7,018 nucleotides of DNA, from positions 1-7,018 of the forward strand of contig CALGUT010000153.1 of the NCBI GenBank assembly GCA_937920335.1. Direction: 5' to 3'. Of the stretch, positions 1 through 5,858 are shown piece after piece (the first letter of the stretch is position 1; each line of letters opens with the position of its first letter). The notes under the pieces were generated by a model. The model saw only the letters and a program-made list of their open reading frames with translations, searched no databases and was not told the origin of the DNA. The translations under genes were made by a program, and so were the position numbers. Source of the stretch: an uncultured Opitutales bacterium. Lineage in GTDB: Bacteria > Verrucomicrobiota > Verrucomicrobiia > Opitutales > UBA2995.

Positions 1-64
1 AGGCCCATTTAACTGCGCTTCTGATTTCTTCAGGTTTCAGCTCTTTCAAGTTAATCCGATAAGC
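1..64 (-). other. Left-edge flank with a short open frame, possible gene fragment
   Basis: After the DUF1501 stop codon, one minus-strand frame stays open to the window edge, while the other two minus frames are closed by stops close to the gene end. It is in phase with the DUF1501 gene. It reads INLKELKPEEIRSAVKWA and continues off the edge, a charged amphipathic stretch that looks more like protein than random sequence. No ATG is present; the possible starts are TTG (codon 49-47) or ATT, and neither has a ribosome binding site at normal spacing. It could be the start of a third gene in the operon, a small separate protein, or chance. The product cannot be named. No terminator hairpin is seen between it and the DUF1501 gene, so transcription may continue leftwards. 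Confidence 0.2.
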
Positions 65-1516
65 TTAGGCCAATACCTCCTTCACCACATGCCCATGCAC
101 GTCAGTGAGACGGTAATTGCGGCCCTGGAACTTGTAAGTGTATTTCTCGTGGTTGATACCCATGAGGTGCATGAGGGTGGCTTGAAAGTCGTGCACGTGG
201 ACGGGGTTTTCGACGGCGCTGAATCCTAACTCGTCCGTGGCACCGTAGATGGTTCCGGGCTTTACTCCCCCACCCGCCATCCAGATGGTGAATCCGTAGG
301 GGTGATGGTCGCGACCCCAACGGGCTTTGTCGGCAAACTCTCCTTGAAGGAAAGGCGTCCTACCAAATTCGCCGCCCCATATGACGAGCGTATCATCTAA
401 TAGACCCCGTTGCTTCAGGTCTTTAACAAGTGCAGCACTGGGGGCATCTGTATCCGTACATTGGATCTCAAGCTGACTGGTCAGGTTGTTGTGCTGATCC
501 CATCCTGCGTGCATCAACTGAATGTATCGCGTACCGCGTTCTGCCAAACGTCGGGCCATAAGGCAGTTATAGGCAAACGTGCCTTGCTTGCGAACGTCAG
601 GTCCATACATGGCCAAGGTTTCTTCAGATTCGTCAGAAAAATCCGTAAGTTCAGGCACGCTGACCTGCATTTTATAAGCCATCTCGTACTGAGAAATGCG
701 AGTGGCGATCTCAGGATCTCCATACTCGGTCAACTTAATCTCATTCAAGTGAGCCAGGTCATCCAACATCTCACGCCGAAGTTTGCGATCCATGCCCTCG
801 GGGTTCTGGAGATATAAAACAGGATCCCCGCTACCGCGAAACTTTACCCCTTGGTACTTCGTAGGGAGAAACCCACTACCCCAGTAAAAATCATAAAATA
901 TCTGACCGCAGGACGCTTCCTTGTCACGCGAGGTCATGGCGACAAACGCAGGCAGGTCATCTGACTCGGCGCCCAGTCCGTAACTTAACCAGGAACCAAT
1001 AGTCGGTCTTCCGGGAATTTCAGAGCCGCTCAGGAAATACTGAATAGCTGGCGCGTGATTTACGGAGGTCGTGTGCATGGACTTGATAAAGCATAAATCA
1101 TCCACGATCTCAGACGTCTTGGGCATGAAGTTACCCATCCACTTACCGCTCTTACCATATTGCTTATACTCAGTGATATTCGGCAGTAGTAGCTTCTCCT
1201 TGGTATTGGTCATCGAACTGAAACGGCGCTCTCCCAAAATTGATGGCGGAACCGGTTGTCCCTGCATCTCGAAAAGCTTCGGCTTATAGTCGAATAAGTC
1301 GACATGCGAAGGGGCTCCGTTTTGCAGCAAATAGATTACGCGTTTTGCCTTCGGAGCAAAGTGCGGTAGGCCCGAAATAGCGGGTGCATTCGCCTTCGAT
1401 CCAAACAACCCTGGATCCAGCAGACTCGCTAAAGCCATTCCTCCGATTCCGGTGGCGGCTTTTCCAAAAAAATCGCGCCGAGTGAACTGACGCTTGGCAT
1501 CGTTGAGTGGATTCAT
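65..1516 (-). CDS. Tat-exported DUF1501 family protein (alkaline-phosphatase-like fold)
   Basis: This 483-residue protein belongs to the DUF1501 family (Pfam PF07394), whose members are abundant in Planctomycetota and Verrucomicrobiota and have no settled reaction. The N-terminus shows a twin-arginine signal: TRRDFF (Arg13-Arg14), then a hydrophobic stretch rich in Ala/Gly/Leu at about 18-33. It is therefore expected to be exported folded, usually a sign of a cofactor or metal centre. Motifs typical of the family and reminiscent of the alkaline phosphatase/sulfatase superfamily are visible: QNGAPSHVDLFD (65-76), HAGWDQHNN (336-344), GGEFGRTP (381-388), and GRDHHPYGFT (401-410). The His and Asp residues in these are plausible metal ligands. 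Length and C-terminal ending (VHGHVVKEVLA) are normal for the family, and no truncation is seen. Its ATG overlaps the stop of the upstream PSCyt gene (ATGA), with only a weak purine run just before it, so translation is probably coupled. The family assignment is firm; hydrolase activity is inferred from fold resemblance only. Confidence 0.95.
   Translation of the reverse strand: MNPLNDAKRQFTRRDFFGKAATGIGGMALASLLDPGLFGSKANAPAISGLPHFAPKAKRVIYLLQNGAPSHVDLFDYKPKLFEMQGQPVPPSILGERRFSSMTNTKEKLLLPNITEYKQYGKSGKWMGNFMPKTSEIVDDLCFIKSMHTTSVNHAPAIQYFLSGSEIPGRPTIGSWLSYGLGAESDDLPAFVAMTSRDKEASCGQIFYDFYWGSGFLPTKYQGVKFRGSGDPVLYLQNPEGMDRKLRREMLDDLAHLNEIKLTEYGDPEIATRISQYEMAYKMQVSVPELTDFSDESEETLAMYGPDVRKQGTFAYNCLMARRLAERGTRYIQLMHAGWDQHNNLTSQLEIQCTDTDAPSAALVKDLKQRGLLDDTLVIWGGEFGRTPFLQGEFADKARWGRDHHPYGFTIWMAGGGVKPGTIYGATDELGFSAVENPVHVHDFQATLMHLMGINHEKYTYKFQGRNYRLTDVHGHVVKEVLA
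1513..1516 (-). promoter_or_regulatory. ATGA stop/start overlap coupling two genes
   Basis: On the minus strand the four bases ATGA hold both the ATG of the DUF1501 gene (1516-1514) and the TGA of the PSCyt gene (1515-1513). The only Shine-Dalgarno-like sequence before the ATG is a weak GAAAG directly upstream. A terminating ribosome can re-initiate at such a junction, so the two proteins are likely made from one mRNA in linked amounts. The overlap is seen directly; the coupling is inferred. Confidence 0.85.
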
Positions 1517-4017
1517 TCTTTCGTTAGGGTTTCGTCCAGATTCAGGAGCATGAGACAGAGAGTCGACCAGGCAGCATGCCGCGAGGATTCCAAGTCTCTA
1601 TTGGGAGGATACTCTCCGACAGAAACTAGAGTCGCGGCGTCGTCCTTATCGTTGGTAAAGTGAACTTGGTACTTCTTCAACGCGTTGCGGAGCGCCGAGA
1701 ATTCGCTTTCCATCGGCCAACGTGCAGTGACCTTGCGAAAGGCGCTTCGCAGACGATCGTTATCATCTTGACAGGGAGCAGTAAGGAGCTCTCCGGCGAA
1801 TACTCGTGCAGCCTCGGAGAACGTAATATCATTCAGGGTCGTCAGCGCATGGAGTGGTGTGTTTGTTCGCTGGACTTTTACCTCACACACCTGGCGCGCG
1901 CCGCTATCGAACAAAACGGGCGGCCCAACAATCCTCCGCCAAAACGTGTATAAGCTCCGCCGATACAAACTATCGCCGCGATCCTGATGATAACGGGTGA
2001 ACCCAAACGTCGCTTCCTTCCAGATGCCTTCCGGTTGGTAGGGTTGAACCGGTTTCCCACCCCGTTCCTCAACAAGCAAACCGCTCACGCTCAGTGCCTG
2101 ATCCCGAATCATCCATGACGGCAGTCTAAAACGAGGTCCCCTGGCTAACAAGCTGTTCTCACGATCCAGTTCGTATTGATCCGAGGTGATCCTGGAGCTC
2201 TGCCTGTAAGTGGCACTCATCAGGATTTTCTTATGAATGGATTTAACGTCCCAACCGCTCTCCCGAAACTCGACCGCTAGCCAATCCAGCAAAGCTTGAT
2301 ACTTCGGAGGAGCCGACTGGACTCCAAAATCTTCGGTTTGCTTGAGGAGTCCCATCCCAAAAAACATTTGCCAGTAGCGGTTTACGGTTACGCGGGCGGT
2401 TAGAGGGTGCTCGTCCGACATCAACCAACGTGCTAGATCCAGACGATTGAGATCGCCAGACAGCGTTTCGCCACGGCTCATGATCGCAGGAAAGCCGGTT
2501 ACTACCGTTTCGGTGGGGTCGTTGTACATACCCCGATTGAGAATAAACGATTCTCGCTCAACGGAATCCTCCATCACCATCACCACTGGCATCTGGTATC
2601 GGTACACAAGCTGAGCATCGTAGGCATCCCACATGCGTTGAAGGGCCATTCCGTAAGCGGGGTACTCATCACCGAATAGGCGAAGCAGGTGCACAAAGGT
2701 TTGTGGTCTACGCTCGACTGACGGCGTATTGAGCAAGGAGACATACCTGCCGCCCTCCACATCTTGTACTCGGTCGGACTTACCAGCGGGTTCACCTGCG
2801 GGACGCGGAAAGATCTTCAGCTCCAATTGATCTACAATACGCGCCAGCTCTTCGTGGGTGTTTTGCAGTTGCTTCAAAGTAGCATGCTGCGCGTCAGTCG
2901 TCAGATCTAAAACCGGTGGGGTATGCGGATTCTTACCTTGTCCGGTAACTTCGGTCTTATCGAAAAATGCTGTTAGTTGGTAATACTCACGCTGGGTAAT
3001 AGGATCGAACTTATGGTCATGGCAGCGCGCGCAATTCATTGTCACACCCATCCAGACAGTTCCCACGGTTTCCGCCTGATCAAACAAATACTCAATCCGG
3101 TTCTCTTCCGGTAAGCGCCCCCCTTCCCCATTGATCATGTGGTTGCGAAGAAAGGCGGTGGCCAGCTTTTGCTCCTTGGTCGCGTTCGGCAAAAGGTCCC
3201 CAGCTATTTGCTCAATCGAAAACTGATCAAAGGGCATATTGTTGTTCATAGCATCAACCACCCAGTCACGCCAGGGATACATGCCTCGCTCCGGGTCGGT
3301 TTGATAACCATTGCTATCCGCATAACGCGCTGCATCCAACCAATCCCAGACCATACGCTCTCCATACCGGGGAGAGGCCATAAGACGATCTATCAGTTTT
3401 TCATAGGCGTCCGGAGACTCGTCATCAAGAAATGCGTCAATCTCCTCAATCGTTGGCGGCAAACCGGTCAGATCCAGTGTAACCCGACGAATCAATGTTT
3501 CTCTCTTGGTCTCTGGGGACGGCTGTAAACCCAGACTCTCCAGTTTCGAGAGGACGAAGTAATCAATTTCATTTATGACCCAATTGGACTGTTCCACTGC
3601 TGGTGGAGTTTTCCGAACTGGTGAAACATAGGCCCAATGCTCTTCGTATTCTGCTCCCTCTGCTATCCAATCGGCAAAGAGCTGCTTCTCTTCCTTGGTC
3701 AAGGTGCGAGGATGCTTGCTGGGTGGCATGAGGTCTTCCTCGTCCTCCGCATTAATCATCCAGATCATCAAGCTCTCCCCCGGATTTCCGGGAATGATCG
3801 CCGGAGATCCATCCCGGTCAGCAATCGCCTCTTCTCGGATATCAAATCGAAGATCTGCTTCCCGTGCGTTGGCGTCAGGCCCATGACATTGAAAACAGGT
3901 ATCCGACATGATGGGGCGGATATCATTGTTGAACGAAACCTTGCCAAGTCCGTCAACAGTCAGGCACATCACAGCGATTGTGACAATCCATCCTGATCTA
4001 AGTAAACGTTTGGTCAT
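1513..4017 (-). CDS. Secreted dihaem PSCyt1-DUF1549-DUF1553 (planctomycete-type cytochrome) protein
   Basis: This exported multidomain protein is 834 residues when read from the ATG at 4017. An in-frame TTG at 4032 would add five residues. A GGAG at 4050-4047 lies 14 bases before the TTG and 29 before the ATG, so it does not settle the start; ATG is preferred because it opens directly into a Sec signal peptide (basic MTKRLLR, hydrophobic core about 9-20). Domain order is as follows. PSCyt1 (PF07635) spans about 28-110, with haem site CFQCH at 41-45 and an LMPP motif whose Met97 is the likely axial ligand. PSCyt2/DUF1549 (PF07583) spans about 145-355, with a second haem site CARCH at 329-333. 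A charged linker covers about 370-415. PSD1/DUF1553 (PF07587) spans about 515-770, including the NRYWQMFFG and QRTNTPLHAL blocks. Many relatives are longer and carry an extra LamG/concanavalin-like domain; none is visible here. It is first in an operon with the DUF1501 gene. Function is not established; an extracytoplasmic redox role is inferred from the haem sites. Confidence 0.94.
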   Translation of the reverse strand: MTKRLLRSGWIVTIAVMCLTVDGLGKVSFNNDIRPIMSDTCFQCHGPDANAREADLRFDIREEAIADRDGSPAIIPGNPGESLMIWMINAEDEEDLMPPSKHPRTLTKEEKQLFADWIAEGAEYEEHWAYVSPVRKTPPAVEQSNWVINEIDYFVLSKLESLGLQPSPETKRETLIRRVTLDLTGLPPTIEEIDAFLDDESPDAYEKLIDRLMASPRYGERMVWDWLDAARYADSNGYQTDPERGMYPWRDWVVDAMNNNMPFDQFSIEQIAGDLLPNATKEQKLATAFLRNHMINGEGGRLPEENRIEYLFDQAETVGTVWMGVTMNCARCHDHKFDPITQREYYQLTAFFDKTEVTGQGKNPHTPPVLDLTTDAQHATLKQLQNTHEELARIVDQLELKIFPRPAGEPAGKSDRVQDVEGGRYVSLLNTPSVERRPQTFVHLLRLFGDEYPAYGMALQRMWDAYDAQLVYRYQMPVVMVMEDSVERESFILNRGMYNDPTETVVTGFPAIMSRGETLSGDLNRLDLARWLMSDEHPLTARVTVNRYWQMFFGMGLLKQTEDFGVQSAPPKYQALLDWLAVEFRESGWDVKSIHKKILMSATYRQSSRITSDQYELDRENSLLARGPRFRLPSWMIRDQALSVSGLLVEERGGKPVQPYQPEGIWKEATFGFTRYHQDRGDSLYRRSLYTFWRRIVGPPVLFDSGARQVCEVKVQRTNTPLHALTTLNDITFSEAARVFAGELLTAPCQDDNDRLRSAFRKVTARWPMESEFSALRNALKKYQVHFTNDKDDAATLVSVGEYPPNRDLESSRHAAWSTLCLMLLNLDETLTKE

Positions 4018-4094
4018 CGGGGTAGCAATCAAAGGGATAAATAAGTCTCCTATCCAAATGCCTCACCTGAGCTGAGCAACGACAAACCCGACTT

Positions 4095-4103
4095 ATCATA
4101 TCA
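4095..4103 (-). promoter_or_regulatory. Candidate extended -10 promoter for the PSCyt/DUF1501 operon
   Basis: Read on the minus strand this is TGATATGAT: a TGn extension followed by TATGAT, five of six matches to the sigma-70 -10 consensus. The -35 position (about 4118-4123, GTATCG) matches poorly, which is tolerated at extended -10 promoters. Transcription would begin near 4088, giving a leader of about 70 bases before the ATG at 4017. This is pattern matching to the E. coli consensus in a presumed PVC bacterium, so it is tentative. Confidence 0.35.
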
Positions 4104-4127
4104 GTTAATCAATAAACCGATACTGAT
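4100..4127. repeat. Inverted repeat ATCAGT-N16-ACTGAT, possible operator
   Basis: ATCAGT at 4100-4105 and its reverse complement ACTGAT at 4122-4127 are separated by 16 AT-rich bases, so their centres are 22 bases apart, about two helical turns. The arms cover the extended -10 and the -35 region of the minus-strand promoter candidate, where a dimeric repressor could act. Six-base arms can occur by chance, so support is modest. Confidence 0.25.
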
Positions 4128-4152
4128 TCTTCGAAGTAAAATTTTCATTGTT

Positions 4153-4180
4153 TTGGGTTCGTTAAACTACTGGCTATTCT
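4153..4180 (+). promoter_or_regulatory. Weak candidate promoter for the sulfatase gene
   Basis: TTGGGT (4153-4158) and TATTCT (4175-4180) are 16 bases apart and match the sigma-70 boxes at three and four of six positions. Transcription would start only a few bases before the ATG at 4190, giving an almost leaderless mRNA. That would agree with the absence of any Shine-Dalgarno sequence before this gene, but the boxes are poor and the call is speculative. Confidence 0.18.
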
Positions 4181-4189
4181 AATACCCTC

Positions 4190-5704
4190 ATGAACATGAA
4201 AGCTATCATGGTCATGTTTGACTCTCTCAACCGTCACATGCTGCCTCCGTATGGATGCGACTGGGTTCATGCCCCCAACTTTCAACGTCTGGCAAAACAG
4301 ACAGTGACGTTTGACACCTCCTATGTGTGCTCCATGCCGTGTATGCCTGCTCGGAGAGACATGCATACTTGTCGGCCGGGTTTTCTGCACCGGTCCTGGG
4401 GGCCATTGGAGCCGTTTGATGACTCAGTGCCGAAGATGCTGAAAAACGCTGGGATCTATACTCACCTTGTGACTGACCATTACCACTATTTTGAAGAAGG
4501 AGGTTCCAACTACCACACCAAGTTCAATACCTGGGAATTCTTCCGCGGCCAGGAAGGCGATCCCTGGATGGGGCAAGTTAAGGAGCCGGATCTCCCTGAT
4601 CCGATCACTGGACGACACGAAGACACCTACCCCTTTGTCCAACAAGATTTCAGGAATCGAGGGGGTATGCCGACAGAGGACCTGCATATGCAAACCAAGA
4701 CCTTTGAAGCGGGCGTAGATTTTATCAATCGGAACGAAGATGCGGATAACTGGTTTCTCCAGATTGAAACCTTTGATCCTCACGAACCCTATTTTTCCTA
4801 CAAGAAATACAAAGACCTGTACCCAGAACATTACGACAGTTACAAGGGTCCGCACTTCGATTGGCCTCATTACAACTTCGTCGAAAATACCCGGGATGAG
4901 ATCAATCACCTTGTTCATGAGAACGCCGCTCTCATCAGCATGTGCGACGAGAAGTTAGGGACGGTCCTGGACCTTATGGACAAACAGAACCTTTGGAAGG
5001 ATACGATGCTGATAGTATGCACGGACCACGGATTCCTCTTGGGCGAACATGATCGCACGGGAAAGTGCTGGTGTCCATTCTATGAAGAGATCGCCCGAAC
5101 CCCCCTTTTCATCTGGGATCCGCGACAGAGACTCCAAGATGAACGTAGACAAGCGCTCGTGCAACCCGCGATCGATCTTGGCCCGACCCTACTCAGTTAC
5201 TTTGGACTATCACCAACTCCGGACATGTTGGGGAAGGATCTCGGACCTGTCCTGACAAACAACACCCCTGTTCGCGACTACGCTATCTTTGGCATGCATG
5301 GGCATCATGTAAATATCACTGACGGTCGCTACGTTTACATGCGCGGGCCCGAGGAAGGAAAGAATCAACCACTTTATGAATACACGTTGATGCCAAACCA
5401 CATGCGTGATTCGTTTAGCGTAGAGGAACTTCAAAACAGCGAGGGTTTGGTCGAGCCATTCCCATTCCACAAAGGACTCCGAACTCAAAAAATTCCTGCA
5501 AAAGGAGGACTGCCCGGAAAAGAACAGCCACCCATGCAACTGGATACGCTGCTTTTTGATCTGGAGAATGATCCGAAGCAATTGAATCCTCTTCAAGACT
5601 CGGCGCTCGAAGACACATTCAAAAAAGAAATGAGAAACCTCATGAAAGCCTGTGCTGCTCCAACGGAGCAGTTCGAGCGACTGGGCCTGGGAACACTGAG
5701 TTAG
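4190..5704 (+). CDS. Formylglycine-type sulfatase (PF00884), no signal peptide, probably cytoplasmic
   Basis: This 504-residue type I sulfatase should hydrolyse a sulfate ester using a formylglycine made from Cys51 in CMPAR (51-55), which fits the CxPxR maturation motif. Other active-site elements are in place: Asp11 in FDSLNRH (calcium ligand), DPHEPY with His198, CTDHG with Asp279 and His280 (calcium ligands), and GEHDRTGK with His287 and catalytic-type Lys292, followed by PFYEE. The C-terminal LLFDLENDPKQLNPL (454-468) is the usual closing segment of the family. Length is normal. The protein starts directly at the first beta strand (KAIMVMFDS), and an in-frame TAA 27 bases upstream rules out a longer start. 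There is no Sec or Tat signal, so it is predicted to work in the cytoplasm on imported, partly degraded substrate. Two oddities: the Gly that normally follows Thr60 is Cys61, and Cys293-Trp-Cys295 sits right after Lys292. Substrate cannot be told from sequence; a sulfated glycan fragment is the likeliest guess. It is divergent from the PSCyt operon. Confidence 0.95.
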   Translation: MNMKAIMVMFDSLNRHMLPPYGCDWVHAPNFQRLAKQTVTFDTSYVCSMPCMPARRDMHTCRPGFLHRSWGPLEPFDDSVPKMLKNAGIYTHLVTDHYHYFEEGGSNYHTKFNTWEFFRGQEGDPWMGQVKEPDLPDPITGRHEDTYPFVQQDFRNRGGMPTEDLHMQTKTFEAGVDFINRNEDADNWFLQIETFDPHEPYFSYKKYKDLYPEHYDSYKGPHFDWPHYNFVENTRDEINHLVHENAALISMCDEKLGTVLDLMDKQNLWKDTMLIVCTDHGFLLGEHDRTGKCWCPFYEEIARTPLFIWDPRQRLQDERRQALVQPAIDLGPTLLSYFGLSPTPDMLGKDLGPVLTNNTPVRDYAIFGMHGHHVNITDGRYVYMRGPEEGKNQPLYEYTLMPNHMRDSFSVEELQNSEGLVEPFPFHKGLRTQKIPAKGGLPGKEQPPMQLDTLLFDLENDPKQLNPLQDSALEDTFKKEMRNLMKACAAPTEQFERLGLGTLS

Positions 5705-5785
5705 TCGATAAATCTCAAGAGCTTATCCTCCATAAAAGGAAATGGTTCGGAGCGGTCGTCGGCTTGATTGGGCCCTTAGCAAAAT

Positions 5786-5807
5786 CCATAGGAGAAGTTT
5801 TCTATGG
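5786..5807. terminator. Hairpin in the convergent gap, possible weak terminator
   Basis: CCATAG (5786-5791) pairs with CTATGG (5802-5807). Read as plus-strand RNA the stem extends to nine pairs using two G-U pairs, closing a four-base loop (AAGU). No U-run follows on the plus side; a short TTTT (complement of 5784-5781) follows on the minus side, where the stem is only six pairs. It sits between the ends of the sulfatase and NHL genes, where a terminator is expected, but it is not a textbook one in either direction. The rest of the gap (5705-5858) shows no credible gene. Confidence 0.35.
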
Positions 5808-5858
5808 GGTAACCGACGCGCACCCCAGTTAAGAAGCCTGCTGCTGATCTGAAGGGAA

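Larger units (their letters stand above)
4033..4189. other. Divergent intergenic region between PSCyt gene and sulfatase gene
   Basis: This 157-base AT-rich stretch separates two genes pointing away from each other and must hold the control signals for both. On the minus side there is a candidate extended -10 and a 70-base leader containing GGAG (4050-4047). On the plus side the only promoter-like pair is weak and very close to the sulfatase ATG. No ORF, tRNA or clear riboswitch fold was seen. A short inverted repeat (4100-4127) overlaps the minus-strand promoter candidate. Confidence 0.6.

Noticed and set aside
75..82. Perfect AAGGAGGT on the minus strand near the end of the DUF1501 gene
   Set aside because: It encodes the conserved C-terminal Lys-Glu-Val, and no start codon at proper spacing opens a frame other than the one that stops at 65-67.
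410..817. 135-residue plus-strand open frame opposite the DUF1501 gene
   Set aside because: Antisense to conserved DUF1501 sequence, no recognisable domain; treated as a shadow.
3139..3528. 129-residue plus-strand open frame opposite the PSCyt gene
   Set aside because: Antisense to the DUF1549 domain, with no motif of its own.
3957..4017. Possible lipoprotein signal in the PSCyt protein (Cys18 in the hydrophobic segment)
   Set aside because: The residues before the Cys (AVM) do not fit a lipobox, which needs Gly/Ala/Ser just before it; an ordinary Sec signal is the better reading.
4424..4918. 164-residue minus-strand open frame opposite the sulfatase
   Set aside because: It lies wholly antisense to well-conserved sulfatase sequence, its Val/Ile/Phe-rich make-up is what the complement of that coding strand gives, and it shows no family motif.
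5210..5596. 128-residue minus-strand open frame opposite the sulfatase C-terminal half
   Set aside because: Shadow of the sulfatase reading frame; no domain and no plausible translation start.
5742..5852. 36-residue basic plus-strand small ORF in the convergent gap
   Set aside because: AAGGA is present before the ATG but only one base away, too close for a ribosome site; the Arg-rich peptide resembles nothing known and the frame crosses the hairpin.
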